Shown here: one piece after another, positions 36,944-46,125 of the stretch | Position numbering within the stretch: the stretch's first letter is position 1 | How the letters are laid out: every line of letters begins with the position of its first letter | Source of the DNA: Slackia equolifaciens | GTDB taxonomy: Bacteria; Actinomycetota; Coriobacteriia; Coriobacteriales; Eggerthellaceae | Assembly (NCBI RefSeq): GCF_003725995.1 | Contig: NZ_QIBX01000002.1 | Coordinates: forward strand, 161,198 to 225,197 | DNA: 64,000 nt | Direction: 5' to 3' | Notes under the pieces: model-generated | Database searches by the model: none | Seen by the model: the letters and a program-made list of their open reading frames with translations, nothing else | What the model was told of the DNA's origin: nothing | Position numbers and translations under genes: made by a program

Positions 36944-37489
36944 CTACTTGTCGCCCTTGGCGGCCTTGCCCAGCTTGCGGCGGACAACTTCGCCCTCGTA
37001 GCGGATGCCCTTGCCCTTGTAAGGCTCAGGCTTGCGCCACTTGCGGATGACAGCGGCGGTCTCGCCCACCTGCTGCTTGTCGGCGCCGTTCACGACGATG
37101 TGGGTCTGATCAGGCACCTCGAACGTGATGCCCGCGGGGGGCTCCACGATGACGGGGTGAGAATAGCCCAACTGCATCTCGAGGTTGGAACCCTTGAGAG
37201 CGGCGCGATAGCCGACGCCCACGAGCTCGAGCTTCTTCTGGAAGCCGTTGGACACGCCCTCGACCATGTTGGCGATGAGGGTACGGGTCAGACCGTGGAA
37301 GCTCTTAGCCTGACGGGAATCATCGGGACGGGTCACCACAATCTGGCCGTCCTCGAGCACGACAGTCATCAGAGTGTTGAAGTCGTAATCGAGCTCGCCC
37401 TTGGGGCCCTTGACGTGGATGTGGTTGCCCTCGATGGACACTTCGACTCCGGCAGGAACCGGAATGGGGTGCTTACCGATACGAGACAT
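36944..37489 (-). CDS. rplF: 50S ribosomal protein L6
   Basis: A 181-residue protein made of two related domains. [17 protein letters not shown] start; C-terminal signature [19 protein letters not shown]. It binds near the sarcin-ricin loop. Confidence 0.98.
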   Translation of the reverse strand: MSRIGKHPIPVPAGVEVSIEGNHIHVKGPKGELDYDFNTLMTVVLEDGQIVVTRPDDSRQAKSFHGLTRTLIANMVEGVSNGFQKKLELVGVGYRAALKGSNLEMQLGYSHPVIVEPPAGITFEVPDQTHIVVNGADKQQVGETAAVIRKWRKPEPYKGKGIRYEGEVVRRKLGKAAKGDK

Positions 37490-37507
37490 ATCTAGCTCCT
37501 TCCTTTC

Positions 37508-37906
37508 CTACCAGATGTACGCGATCACTTCGCCGCCGACGCCGGCCTTGCGGGCGTCGCGGTCGGTCATAACGCCCTTGGACGTGGACACGATGGCGGT
37601 GCCCAGGCCGCCCAGCACGCGGGGCAGCTCGTCCTTGCCGGCATAGATGCGCAGACCAGGCTTGGAGATGCGCTTGATGCCGCGGATGACCTTGGACTTC
37701 TTCTCGCCGTACTTCAGCGTGATCTCGAGGATGTCACGAGGCTGGTTCGGGATGATCTCGAAGCCCTGGACATAGCCCTCTTCGGTCATGATGCGGGCGA
37801 TTTCGGTAAGCTTCTTGGAAGACGGCATGGAAACCGTAGCCTTACCGGCAGAGTTAGCATTACGCACGCGCGTAAGCATATCTGCGATGGGATCGTTCAT
37901 GCTCAT
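37508..37906 (-). CDS. rpsH: 30S ribosomal protein S8
   Basis: A 132-residue protein starting [18 protein letters not shown] and ending [10 protein letters not shown]8 binds 16S rRNA and in many bacteria represses the spc operon. AAAGGAG lies about 9 nt upstream of the ATG at 37906; ATG at 37900 is an alternative. The frame is open for 28 more codons upstream, not conserved. Confidence 0.97.
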   Translation of the reverse strand: MSMNDPIADMLTRVRNANSAGKATVSMPSSKKLTEIARIMTEEGYVQGFEIIPNQPRDILEITLKYGEKKSKVIRGIKRISKPGLRIYAGKDELPRVLGGLGTAIVSTSKGVMTDRDARKAGVGGEVIAYIW

Positions 37907-38008
37907 GTGTTGTTTCTCCTTTGGTTCGTGATGAGCGCGATCGGAGGTACGCAATGGCGCCCTTAGCGCGTGCGCCTTACCGACCGGCACATGGACGCAA
38001 CTTCTAGC

Positions 38009-38194
38009 TTACCAGGAAGCCTTGGTCACGCCGGGCAGTTCGCCTTTGTTAGCGAGTTCACGCAGGCACACGCGGCAGAGTCCGAACTTGCGATACACAG
38101 AGTGCGGACGGCCGCAGCGAGTGCAACGGGTGTACTTGCGAGTCGAGAACTTCGGCTCGCGCTTCGCCTTGGCGATCATCGACTTTTTTGCCAT
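38009..38194 (-). CDS. rpsN: 30S ribosomal protein S14, zinc-binding type Z
   Basis: A 61-residue short S14 with [20 protein letters not shown], the four-Cys zinc site. [20 protein letters not shown] start has GAAAGGAA upstream. Confidence 0.97.
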   Translation of the reverse strand: MAKKSMIAKAKREPKFSTRKYTRCTRCGRPHSVYRKFGLCRVCLRELANKGELPGVTKASW

Positions 38195-38260
38195 GCTTTT
38201 CCTTCTTTCCTATTTCTTCACTCGACGGCAATCGAGTAGAAACCAAAATCAGTGGGACGC

Positions 38261-38806
38261 CTACTTCTTGAACGGGAATCCAAGGGCGTCCAGAAGGGCC
38301 TTGGCATCCTCGTTGTTGTCAGCGGTGGTAACGAACGTGATGTCCATACCGCGGGTACGATCGATCTTGTCGTACTCGATCTCGGGGAAGATCAGCTGTT
38401 CGGTGATGCCGAGGGTGTAGTTGCCGCGGCCGTCGAAGGACTTCGGCGAGATGCCGCGGAAGTCGCGCACGCGGGGTAGAGCCGTGGACAGCAGGCGGTC
38501 CAGGAACTCCCACATGCGGTCGCCGCGAAGGGTGACCTTGCAGCCGATTGCCTGGCCCTGGCGAATGTGGAAGCCAGCGATGGACTTCTTGGCGCGCGTG
38601 GCGCAGGGCTGCTGGCCCGTGATCACGCGCAGGTCGGCCATGGCGGCGTCGAGCTGCTTGGAATCGTGAGCGGCCTCGCCCACGCCCATGTTCACGACGA
38701 TCTTCTCAAGGCGGGGAACCTTGTTGATGTTGTCAATGGCAAGCTCTTTCTCGAGCTTGGCGACGATTTCGGTGGTGTACTTTTCCTTCAAACGAGGAGT
38801 AGCCAT
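38261..38806 (-). CDS. rplE: 50S ribosomal protein L5
   Basis: A 181-residue 5S rRNA-binding protein. [20 protein letters not shown] near the start, [20 protein letters not shown] in the middle, and [20 protein letters not shown] near the end are L5 signatures. Confidence 0.98.
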   Translation of the reverse strand: MATPRLKEKYTTEIVAKLEKELAIDNINKVPRLEKIVVNMGVGEAAHDSKQLDAAMADLRVITGQQPCATRAKKSIAGFHIRQGQAIGCKVTLRGDRMWEFLDRLLSTALPRVRDFRGISPKSFDGRGNYTLGITEQLIFPEIEYDKIDRTRGMDITFVTTADNNEDAKALLDALGFPFKK

Positions 38807-38905
38807 CTTGTATTTTCTCCTAACCGATGAATTAAACGCAGGATTTCCGACCCCGCGTCCCTACACCTGCGTGAAAACACACAGGGAGGGTCATTCTACC
38901 AAGTA

Positions 38906-38929
38906 AGCGGGGATTTTGAAACCCCCGCT
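38906..38929 (-). terminator. Hairpin between rplX and rplE, attenuator or processing site
   Basis: A 7-bp stem AGCGGGG/CCCCGCT with a 10-nt T/A-rich loop in the 135-nt gap between rplX and rplE. The tail lacks a T run, so it is more likely an attenuator or processing hairpin than a full terminator. Confidence 0.4.
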
Positions 38930-38941
38930 CACAAAGTACAT

Positions 38942-39271
38942 TTATTTCTTCTTGGGCTCGTCGATATCGGCGCCGCACTTCTTGCAAACGCGAATCTTCG
39001 TGCCGTCCACGCGCTTGTTGGACACGCGGGTGGGCTTGCCGCACTTGGGGCACACCAGCATCACGTTGGACACGTGAATGGGGGCCTCCACGCTCATGAT
39101 TCCGCCCTGCGGATTCTGCTGCGTGGGGCGCATGGCCTTCTTCACGATGCCGCAGCCCTCAACGACAACGCGCTGCTTCTGCGGAAGGCTACGCAGGATA
39201 ACGCCCTGCTTGCCCTTGTCCTTGCCGGCGATGACCTCGACCTTATCGCCCTTCTTGACGTTCATCTTCAT
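38942..39271 (-). CDS. rplX: 50S ribosomal protein L24
   Basis: A 109-residue protein: KOW motif at [19 protein letters not shown], then a C-terminal zinc-ribbon-like [10 protein letters not shown] and [12 protein letters not shown] at 39271 lies 8 nt after GGGAGG; GTG at 39280 and ATG at 39265 are alternatives. Confidence 0.96.
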   Translation of the reverse strand: MKMNVKKGDKVEVIAGKDKGKQGVILRSLPQKQRVVVEGCGIVKKAMRPTQQNPQGGIMSVEAPIHVSNVMLVCPKCGKPTRVSNKRVDGTKIRVCKKCGADIDEPKKK

Positions 39272-39285
39272 GTCTCGCACCTCCC

Positions 39286-39654
39286 TTACAGCGTTTCAGG
39301 TGCCAGAGACACGATCTTCATGTACTTCTTGTCGCGCAGCTCGCGGGCAACAGGCCCGAAGATACGGGTGCCCTTGGGAGCGCCGGAGTTGTCGATCAGG
39401 ACAGCGGCGTTCTGATCGAAGCGGATGTAGCTACCGTCGTTGCGACGGACCTGCTTCTTCACGCGCACGACGACGCAACGCACGACGTCGCCCTTCTTGA
39501 CGTTGCCGTTCGGCATAGCTTCCTTGACGCTGCAGATGATGACGTCACCGAGGCCAGCGTAGCGGCGCTTGGAGCCGCCGAGGACCTTGATGCACTGCAC
39601 CTTGCGTGCGCCGGAATTGTCGGCAACGTTCAGCATGGTTTGCATCTGAATCAT
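39286..39654 (-). CDS. rplN: 50S ribosomal protein L14
   Basis: A 122-residue protein: [20 protein letters not shown] start, [17 protein letters not shown] and the signature [15 protein letters not shown]. It contacts 16S rRNA at a subunit bridge. Confidence 0.98.
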   Translation of the reverse strand: MIQMQTMLNVADNSGARKVQCIKVLGGSKRRYAGLGDVIICSVKEAMPNGNVKKGDVVRCVVVRVKKQVRRNDGSYIRFDQNAAVLIDNSGAPKGTRIFGPVARELRDKKYMKIVSLAPETL

Positions 39655-39693
39655 TGTGCAATCCTTCCGATACTATCTCAACCTGCAGCGAGA

Positions 39694-39957
39694 TTACTTG
39701 GCCTTCTCCACGATCTCGACGAGGCGCCAGCGCTTCATCTTAGACAGCGGACGGGTCTCCATGATGACCACGGTGTCGCCCACGCCGCACTCGTTGTTCT
39801 CGTCGTGCGCATGGAACTTCTTGCTGGTGGTCATCATCTTGCCGTACACGGGGTGCGGCTTACGCTCTTCGGTCTTCACCACAATGGTCTTGTCATTGGC
39901 CGCGCTCACGACGACGCCCTGACGGACCTTGCGGGAGTTACGGGTCACTTCACTCAT
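39694..39957 (-). CDS. rpsQ: 30S ribosomal protein S17
   Basis: An 87-residue OB-fold protein: [51 protein letters not shown] at 39957 follows AGGTGGG; three codons of open frame lie upstream. Confidence 0.97.
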   Translation of the reverse strand: MSEVTRNSRKVRQGVVVSAANDKTIVVKTEERKPHPVYGKMMTTSKKFHAHDENNECGVGDTVVIMETRPLSKMKRWRLVEIVEKAK

Positions 39958-39973
39958 ATTTCCCACCTAATCC

Positions 39974-40183
39974 TTACTTCTGTGCGCCGGAAGCGGCGAT
40001 CTCACGGGCGCGCTGCTCGGTCAGAAGACGCGCGATGTCCTTCTTGACCTGCTTCACGCGAGCGGTGTTGTCCAGCTGGCTGGTGGCCATCTGGAAACGC
40101 AGGTTGAACAGCTCGGCGCGAGCCTCTTTGAGCTTCGCGGTCAAGTCGTCAGAGGAAAGTTCACGAATCTCGACGGCCTTCAT
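39974..40183 (-). CDS. rpmC: 50S ribosomal protein L29
   Basis: A 69-residue two-helix protein: [20 protein letters not shown] and LFNLRFQMATSQLDNTARVK are L29 signatures. It overlaps the rplP stop by 1 nt. It sits at the tunnel exit with L23. Confidence 0.97.
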   Translation of the reverse strand: MKAVEIRELSSDDLTAKLKEARAELFNLRFQMATSQLDNTARVKQVKKDIARLLTEQRAREIAASGAQK

Positions 40184-40605
40184 TATTCAGCCACCTCCGT
40201 TTCCTTGGAAACGATCTTGCACTTGATGGGCAGCTTATTGATGGCCAGACGCAGGGCTTCCTTGGCGGTAGCCTCGTCAACGCCGTCGATCTCGAACATG
40301 ATGCGGCCCGGCTTCACGACGGCAACCCACGCCTCGGGGTTGCCCTTACCGGAACCCATACGGGTTTCGGCAGGCTTCTGCGTGATCGGCTTGTCGGGGA
40401 AGATGGTGATCCACACCTTACCGCCACGCTTCATGTAACGGGTCATAGCGACACGAGCAGCCTCAATCTGGCGGTTCGTGATCCAGTGGGCCTCTTGGGC
40501 CTGAATGCCCCAGGAGCCGTGGTTGAGCTTGGTGTAGCCCTTGGCACGACCCTTCATGGAGCCACGTTGCACCTTGCGGTGACGTACGCGCTTAGGAGCT
40601 AGCAT
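40183..40605 (-). CDS. rplP: 50S ribosomal protein L16
   Basis: A 140-residue protein: [40 protein letters not shown] and the signature [20 protein letters not shown]. It helps place the A-site tRNA. Confidence 0.98.
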   Translation of the reverse strand: MLAPKRVRHRKVQRGSMKGRAKGYTKLNHGSWGIQAQEAHWITNRQIEAARVAMTRYMKRGGKVWITIFPDKPITQKPAETRMGSGKGNPEAWVAVVKPGRIMFEIDGVDEATAKEALRLAINKLPIKCKIVSKETEVAE

Positions 40606-40622
40606 TGCTGAGCACCCCTTTC

Positions 40623-41330
40623 TTAGCGGTCGTGGCGGTCGTTATTGCGGCGACCGCGGGACGGACGGGAGCTGCCTTCCAGAGCGGGCTGAGGAGTCTT
40701 GCCGCCAGGAAGCTTTTCGCCGTGGTAAATCCACACCTTGACGCCGATGGAGCCCATGGTGGTGGCGGCGGTGGAGAAGCCGTAGTCGATCTTGGCGCGC
40801 AGGGTGTGCAGAGGCACGCGACCCTCGCGATACCACTCGCGGCGGCTCATCTCGGCGCCACCCAGACGGCCGGCACACTGAATACGGATGCCCAGGGCGC
40901 CAGACTTGCGGGCGGACTGGACAGCCTTGCGCATCGCGCGGCGGAACGCCACACGACCCTCGAGCTGCTCGGCGACAGACTGGGCAACCAGCGTGGCATC
41001 GAGCTCGGGGCGCTTGACCTCGACGACCTCGATGTTCACGGGGCCACCGACGACCTTGGCGAGCTTCTTGCGAAGAGCCTCAATCTCGGCGCCCTTCTTG
41101 CCGATCACGACGCCGGGGCGGGCGGTGGTGATGATGACCTTCACCTTATCGCCAGCACGCTCGATCTCGATCTTGGCGACGGCAGCCTTAGCCAGCTGCT
41201 TGTTCAGGAACTTGCGGATCTCAAGGTCGTTCGCCAGGTTCTTGGCGTAGTCCTTGTCTGCGTACCAGCGGCTGCGCCAGTCTTCGGTGATACCGAGGCG
41301 GAAGCCGGTGGGCATTACTTTCTGACCCAT
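40623..41330 (-). CDS. rpsC: 30S ribosomal protein S3
   Basis: A 235-residue protein: [22 protein letters not shown] domain with [20 protein letters not shown], and C-terminal [20 protein letters not shown]. It ends in an Arg-rich tail. It forms the mRNA entry with S4 and S5. Confidence 0.98.
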   Translation of the reverse strand: MGQKVMPTGFRLGITEDWRSRWYADKDYAKNLANDLEIRKFLNKQLAKAAVAKIEIERAGDKVKVIITTARPGVVIGKKGAEIEALRKKLAKVVGGPVNIEVVEVKRPELDATLVAQSVAEQLEGRVAFRRAMRKAVQSARKSGALGIRIQCAGRLGGAEMSRREWYREGRVPLHTLRAKIDYGFSTAATTMGSIGVKVWIYHGEKLPGGKTPQPALEGSSRPSRGRRNNDRHDR

Positions 41331-41333
41331 GCT

Positions 41334-41675
41334 TTATGCCTCCTCTCGCGGCGCAACGATGACGGTGATGTGGCTGGAACGCTTGCGGATGCGCGAAGCG
41401 GAGCCCTTAGCACGCGGACGAATGCGCTTGAGAGTGGGACCCTCGTCGACATAGGTGGCCTTGACGACCAGGTTGCGGGTGCTCATGTGATGGTTGTGCT
41501 CCGCGTTGGCAACGGCGGAGTTCAGAACCTTCTCCACGACCTCGGCGACGGCGCGGTCAGAGAAGCGCAGAATCTCACGAGCGGATTCAACCTTCTTGCC
41601 GCGGATGAGGTCGACGACCATGCGTGCCTTGCGGGGGCTCACACGCACGTACTTAGCGACAGCTTTTGCTTCCAT
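41334..41675 (-). CDS. rplV: 50S ribosomal protein L22
   Basis: A 113-residue protein: [20 protein letters not shown] and the exit-tunnel hairpin [18 protein letters not shown]. It starts 14 nt after rpsS. Confidence 0.98.
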   Translation of the reverse strand: MEAKAVAKYVRVSPRKARMVVDLIRGKKVESAREILRFSDRAVAEVVEKVLNSAVANAEHNHHMSTRNLVVKATYVDEGPTLKRIRPRAKGSASRIRKRSSHITVIVAPREEA

Positions 41676-41689
41676 GTGTGCTTACCTCC

Positions 41690-41959
41690 TTACTTCTTGC
41701 GCTTGTCGGCATGACCCTTGAACGTACGGGTGGGGGCGAACTCGCCCAGCTTGTGACCGACCATGGACTCGGTGATGTAGACGGGCACATGCTTGCGACC
41801 GTCATGCACGGCGATGGTGTGACCCACCATTTCCGGGAAGATGGTCGAAGAGCGGGACCACGTCTTGATGACGTTCTTTTCGCCGGCAGCGTTCATCGCA
41901 GCGATGCGACCGAGGAGACGCGGCTCAACGAAAGGACCTTTCTTCAAACTTCTGCTCAC
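41690..41959 (-). CDS. rpsS: 30S ribosomal protein S19
   Basis: An 89-residue protein: [58 protein letters not shown]. It forms the S13-S19 head complex. Confidence 0.98.
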   Translation of the reverse strand: MSRSLKKGPFVEPRLLGRIAAMNAAGEKNVIKTWSRSSTIFPEMVGHTIAVHDGRKHVPVYITESMVGHKLGEFAPTRTFKGHADKRKK

Positions 41960-41984
41960 AGTTACTCCTTAACGTTTAAGTCGC

Positions 41985-42818
41985 TTACTTGGTCTTGCGG
42001 CGACGGATGATCAGGCGGCTCGACGCCTTCTTGGGATTGCGGGTGCGATGGCCCTTGGTGGGAACGCCCCACGGAGTGACGGGATGACGACCAGCGGACT
42101 TGTTCTTGCCCTCGCCACCGCCGTGCGGATGGTCGACCGGGTTCATGACGGTACCGCGGACGGAGGGACGGATGCCCTTCCAACGGTTACGACCGGCCTT
42201 ACCGATCTTGATGTTGGAGTGCTCCGCGTTTCCAACCTCGCCCACAGTGGCGCGGCAGGTGAGCAGCACGCGGCGCATTTCGGAGGAAGGCATACGCAGG
42301 ATGGCGTACTTGCCCTCCTTGCCCATCAGCTGGATGGAGGTGCCGGCGGAACGAGCCAGAGCGGCGCCCTTGCCAGGCTGGAGCTCCACAGCGTGGATCA
42401 GAGTACCCACGGGGATGTCGGCCAGGGGCAGCGCATTGCCGGGCTTGATGTCGGCGTCAGAGCCGGAAACCACCATGTCGCCCACCTTCAGGCCCTTGGG
42501 ATGAAGGATGTAGCGCTTCTCGCCGTCGACGTAGTGCAGAAGCGCGATGCGGGCGGAACGATTGGGATCGTACTCGATGGTCGCGACCTTGGCGGGCACG
42601 CCGTCCTTGTTGCGCTTGAAGTCGATGATGCGGTAACGGCGCTTGGTGCCGCCACCCTGATGACGCGTGGTGATACGGCCATAGTTGTTGCGACCCGCTT
42701 TCTTGTTAAGCGGCGCAAGCAGCGACTTTTCCGGGGTGCTTCGGGTGATCTCGGAGAAATCCGAAACCGTCTGGAAGCGGCGACCCGGGCTGGTCGGCTT
42801 GTATTGCTTGATTCCCAT
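41985..42818 (-). CDS. rplB: 50S ribosomal protein L2
   Basis: A 277-residue protein: [20 protein letters not shown], the RNA-binding region, and the signature [20 protein letters not shown] with the His needed for peptidyl transfer. It is the first gene of the ribosomal block; rpsJ, rplC, rplD and rplW do not precede it. ATG at 42818 follows AAAGG. A promoter lies about 180 nt upstream. Confidence 0.98.
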   Translation of the reverse strand: MGIKQYKPTSPGRRFQTVSDFSEITRSTPEKSLLAPLNKKAGRNNYGRITTRHQGGGTKRRYRIIDFKRNKDGVPAKVATIEYDPNRSARIALLHYVDGEKRYILHPKGLKVGDMVVSGSDADIKPGNALPLADIPVGTLIHAVELQPGKGAALARSAGTSIQLMGKEGKYAILRMPSSEMRRVLLTCRATVGEVGNAEHSNIKIGKAGRNRWKGIRPSVRGTVMNPVDHPHGGGEGKNKSAGRHPVTPWGVPTKGHRTRNPKKASSRLIIRRRKTK

Positions 42819-42994
42819 CAAACAACCTTTCTTCCTTGGAGCCCTGCTCGCGTGCCACTCCATGCACGTACCAGGAACTCCCCTTACCTACTGGGAAACG
42901 ATTGCCGAATGAGGCGCTTATCGAGGAGTGTGCGCCCTCGACTCCGTTTCCACGCGTCCGGGTGTATCCATACACCGCCAGACGCAAATACGAC

Positions 42995-43023
42995 ATTATA
43001 AAGGCCGATATGGGCCGATGCAA
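42995..43023 (-). promoter_or_regulatory. Promoter of the ribosomal protein operon starting at rplB
   Basis: On the minus strand TTGCAT (43018-43023), 17 nt, TATAAT (42995-43000). Transcription from about 42988 would leave a leader of about 170 nt before rplB, with a short palindrome GGTGTATCCATACACC in it (42961-42976). Confidence 0.85.
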
Positions 43024-43101
43024 GGATTGTTTTGTCTTCACAAGATGTGCGGATTTAGGAGGGGCGAGCGCCCGACGTTGGAACCGGCGGGCGGAACGCC
43101 C

Positions 43102-43313
43102 GCTGAAAAAGACGCGTTTAGCGTTCCCGCCCAAACGATTCAAGCTCTGATTCCTTGGCATTCGCCGCAGTGCATCGGCATAATGCCTGATGGAACGAAT
43201 GGCGTCGCAATGGCATATCGAACGGATGCGGCAACATGCGAGAGAGGCCCTCGCTAAACGCGACTTTTTCAGCATAAGGAGGTCTGATTCTCGCTAAACG
43301 TGAGTTTTTCAGC
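43102..43313. repeat. Three copies of a 22-nt module, one inverted and two direct
   Basis: The module CGCTAAACGCGACTTTTTCA plus GC occurs at 43252-43273 and 43292-43313 (direct, 40-nt period) and inverted at 43102-43123. The inverted copy matches the first direct copy in 21 of 22 positions. It lies in the 723-nt gap between rplB and mdh, which has no supported gene. Confidence 0.8.
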
Positions 43314-43325
43314 ATTGCGGGACTC

Positions 43326-43430
43326 AGCCGAGGCAAAGGCAAGGCAAGGGCCAATTCCGAGGCCGGGCCCAATGCCAACGCCAATTCCAATGCCGAGGCC
43401 GAGGCCAATGCCAACGCCAAGACCAATGTG
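43326..43430. repeat. Degenerate hexanucleotide repeat tract
   Basis: Successive hexamers of the type GCCAAT, GCCAAC, GCCGAG, TCCAAT. In some frames it reads as Ala/Asn, Leu/Ala or Gly/Ile/Val/Leu peptide, but there is no ribosome-binding site or conserved protein, so no gene is called. Confidence 0.75.
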
Positions 43431-43541
43431 ACTAGCTTTCGTCTTTAGCAATTTCGAAGCAACATTGGCCCATCTGCCTCTTTCGATTGCGAACCAGCCC
43501 TTGTCCATTGCCCCGCAAAGCTGCCAACGCCCTAAGGTCTG

Positions 43542-44459
43542 CTACAACGTTGCCAACATGCTTTTAAGGTCTTCCGCGGACGATTGAAGCTCGGAAAGCT
43601 CCTCCGCGTTCAAATCGAGCTCGATGATCTCTCGCACACCTTCGCGGCCGAGCACCACGGGCACATTCATGCACATATCATGTATGCCGTATTCGCCGTC
43701 AAGCTTCACGCATGCGGTCATCTCCACGCCCGTATCGCGCAAAATGGCCTCAACCATATAAAAGATGCCTGCCGCGGGGCCATAGAACGACGAGCCCGTT
43801 TGGAGCAGGTCCACAATCTCGATGCCGGAGTTGCAGGCACGCTCGCACGCTTCGCGGATGTCCTCGGCGCTCATCACGCTGGCAAGCGGCTTGCCGTCAA
43901 CCGTGCAAATACGCGGCAGGCACACCATTCCCTGCCCATGATTGCCGAGTACCCAAGCCTCCACACGGCTGGGATGAACGCCGAGCTTTTCGCAGATGGC
44001 GAACTTGAGGCGCGCGCAATCGAGCCTGCCGCCCATGCCGATCACGCGCGAGGCGGGAATGCCGGCGTGGCTGCAAGCCAGATAGGTGGTCACGTTGAGC
44101 GGGTTGCTCACGCAGATGACGATGGCGTTGGGGCTGAGCGCGATTGCCTGCCGCACAGATGAGGTCATGATGCTCGCGTTGGTGGCAAGCAGGTCTTCGC
44201 GCGTCATGCCGGGCTTGCGCGCGATCCCGGCGGTTATCACCACCACGTCACTTTCGGCGGTATCGGCGTAATCGGATGCACCGCGCACCTTGAGCCCCGA
44301 ATCGAGCACCGAGCACATGTGCATCATGTCGAGCGCCTTGCCGCGCGCGATGCCCTCGTTGATATCGAGCAGCACGACATCCGCAAGCCCCAATGCCGCG
44401 ATATGCGATGCCGCCGTAGCGCCCACGTTTCCCGCGCCGATGATACTGACTTTGGCCAT
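43542..44459 (-). CDS. mdh: Malate dehydrogenase (lactate/malate dehydrogenase family)
   Basis: A 305-residue NAD-dependent enzyme. Rossmann motif SIIGAGNVGATAASHIA; GIARKPGMTRED has Arg at the specificity position, typical of malate dehydrogenase instead of Gln in lactate dehydrogenase; GGRLDCARLK supplies the substrate Arg; GNHGQGMV holds the catalytic His with a non-standard flank (GGHGD is usual). ATG at 44459 follows GGGGGAGG. Interconverts malate and oxaloacetate. Confidence 0.92.
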   Translation of the reverse strand: MAKVSIIGAGNVGATAASHIAALGLADVVLLDINEGIARGKALDMMHMCSVLDSGLKVRGASDYADTAESDVVVITAGIARKPGMTREDLLATNASIMTSSVRQAIALSPNAIVICVSNPLNVTTYLACSHAGIPASRVIGMGGRLDCARLKFAICEKLGVHPSRVEAWVLGNHGQGMVCLPRICTVDGKPLASVMSAEDIREACERACNSGIEIVDLLQTGSSFYGPAAGIFYMVEAILRDTGVEMTACVKLDGEYGIHDMCMNVPVVLGREGVREIIELDLNAEELSELQSSAEDLKSMLATL

Positions 44460-44739
44460 TGCCCTCCCCCGTTCACTCTTGCGCGGCGCGTAGACCCGGC
44501 CGTCTTGCGGCTCCAGCGCAAGGCCCACCGATCTTCCATCCATCGAGATTGCGCGCCGCAACCGGTTTTTGCTACCGCAGCGCACGCACCGCGCTGCATG
44601 CGCTGCGTTTGATTTCCCGGCAGGATATCCCATTGCGCACATAGCAAAGAGACGATAGGCTCCTTTCCATTACATTTATAATGATGGGAGTACGGCGACG
44701 CCGATGGATCGTGCGATGCGAAAAGCCTACGCAACGGAT

Positions 44740-44834
44740 GCGCATGGGGCTTGGGCAGCGGGACCGCAGGCGCTAGACGGCGCGCATGGGGCCTGGGCAG
44801 CAAGACCGCAGATGCCGGACGGCGCACATGGCGC
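44740..44834. repeat. 42-bp tandem repeat, 2.3 copies
   Basis: Units start at 44740, 44782 and 44824 (partial), sharing GCGCATGGGGC, TGGGCAGC and GACCGCAG. In one plus-strand frame it would encode a repeated 14-residue block, but no ribosome-binding site supports a gene. It is just upstream of the racemase-like gene. Confidence 0.75.
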
Positions 44835-44902
44835 TCGCATCATTTGCAGAGAGGCGCGAAATCATCGCGGACAAATTCGACGCCCGGGAAGGAGACCCCG
44901 CA

Positions 44903-45631
44903 ATGAACCACCGTTTCAAACTCGGCCTTATTCGTGTGATCACCTGCGACGAGCCTGGCCTTGGAGCACACGGTCGGCTTCTCGAGGCGGCATATCCATT
45001 CCTTAGCGTGGAGAGCCGTTGCATTCCCGGCCAGCCCGAAGGCATCCATTCGCATGAAATGGAGTTGGCTGCCGTGCCGAAGATCGTCGACCTGGCACGC
45101 GAGGCGTTCGCAAGCAAAGACGCCATCCTGGTGAGTTGCGCCGAAGACCCGGGAGCGCCCGAGATTCGCGCCGCCCTGCCGCGCACCCCTGTGATTGGCG
45201 CCGGAGAGGCCGCCTGCGCGATGGCGCTCAGATACGGCAGACGAGTGGGCGTGCTCGGCATCACAGACGTGGCGCCCAAGGCGTACATCCGCATGCTAGG
45301 AGAGCCGCTCTTTGACGAAAACGGAGCGCGCATTGCCGATGAAAATACGACGCAAACAGCGGGCAACGGATGCCTAATTGCCAACATCCGCCCGCATGGC
45401 GTGCATTCGACGCTCGACCTGCAAACGCCCGAAGGCCGCACGGCATGCATCGAGGGCGCGCGACTCCTGAGAAGGCTCGGCTCCGAGGTCATCGCGCTCG
45501 GCTGCACCGGCATGGCCACCATAGGCATCGCGAGCGAACTCGAAGAAGCGGTGGGGCTTCCCGTAATCGACCCCGTGCTCGCCATGGGCGCCTTTGCCGC
45601 ATTCGAGGCAGCAAAGCGATTAAGCCAATAA
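44903..45631 (+). CDS. Asp/Glu/hydantoin racemase family protein
   Basis: Encodes 242 residues starting MNHRFKLGLIRVITCDEPG. The two catalytic Cys of the family are in ILVSCAEDPGAPEI and IALGCTGMATIG; GAGEAACAMALRYGRRVGVL is the nucleophile-domain core seen in hydantoin racemases. The substrate is not evident. ATG at 44903 follows AAGGAG; upstream frame lies in the repeat. A TATAAT (about 44676-44681, plus strand) could be its -10. Confidence 0.85.
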   Translation: MNHRFKLGLIRVITCDEPGLGAHGRLLEAAYPFLSVESRCIPGQPEGIHSHEMELAAVPKIVDLAREAFASKDAILVSCAEDPGAPEIRAALPRTPVIGAGEAACAMALRYGRRVGVLGITDVAPKAYIRMLGEPLFDENGARIADENTTQTAGNGCLIANIRPHGVHSTLDLQTPEGRTACIEGARLLRRLGSEVIALGCTGMATIGIASELEEAVGLPVIDPVLAMGAFAAFEAAKRLSQ

Positions 45632-45654
45632 CATCTGCAACAACGAGCATCCTG

Positions 45655-45705
45655 CTCCAAGCTCGCGAAGGTTCCAAGCTCGCGAAGGCTCCAAACTAAT
45701 GAAGG
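45655..45705. repeat. 17-bp tandem repeat, three copies
   Basis: CTCCAAGCTCGCGAAGG, a near-identical copy, and a diverged third copy (45655, 45672, 45689), starting 24 nt after the racemase stop. Confidence 0.75.
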
Positions 45706-45824
45706 TTTCGGGATCAAGAAGCCGGCAGAGGCGATGGAGCCGCGAAGAGGTCGTCTCGGAATCATAAAAGTCCGGAATCATGAGGCGCCTTAAAACCTTC
45801 GCGCATCAGCCAATAGCGAGAAGA

Positions 45825-45881
45825 GAGTTCAATACTTGCTTCTTGCGTAGTCGATTATCGTTCGAGACAAGTATTGAACTC
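45825..45881. repeat. Hairpin element family B, copy 1
   Basis: 57 nt with arms GAGTTCAATACTTG / CAAGTATTGAACTC pairing over 14-15 bp, loop of about 29 nt. Same length and arms as copy 2. Confidence 0.85.
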
Positions 45882-45969
45882 TTTCGCTCGATTTTTTCAA
45901 CTTTCGATACGGCTTAGAACGCTAAAGACCAGATGACGAGAGGCGCTCATTTCAGCAACCAGCTCAATA

Positions 45970-46026
45970 GAGTTCAATACTCGCATTTCGCGCAGTTGGA
46001 CTGCATTCAGGAGCAGTATTGAACTC
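45970..46026. repeat. Hairpin element family B, copy 2
   Basis: 57 nt, arms GAGTTCAATACT / AGTATTGAACTC. The inner region matches copy 1 at many positions (GC, GCG, AGT, TTC at the same offsets). The two copies are 88 nt apart; the surrounding 45632-46125 gap has no supported gene. Confidence 0.85.
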
Positions 46027-46125
46027 CTTTTGCATTTAAGACCAGTTTCGAACTCCGAAACCGCACATGGCAGTTTTCATGCAAACGGCGCAGCGTCCCA
46101 CTTCGATACGTGCGAAATACTGAAA

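Noticed and set aside
42048..43001. Long plus-strand frame opposite rplB
   Set aside because: Antisense to a highly expressed conserved gene and overlapping its promoter; no independent support.
43269..43508. Minus-strand frame with a Gly/Leu/Ile/Val repeat
   Set aside because: Produced by the hexamer tract; the amino-acid pattern follows from the DNA repeat and there is no start signal.
44704..45006. Plus-strand frame through the 42-bp tandem repeat encoding 14-residue blocks
   Set aside because: No ribosome-binding site and it overlaps the well-supported start of the racemase-like gene in another frame.
45825..46026. CRISPR array suggested by evenly repeated palindromic units
   Set aside because: Only two units, the palindromes enclose the variable part and the spacing is not spacer-like; no cas genes in the window.
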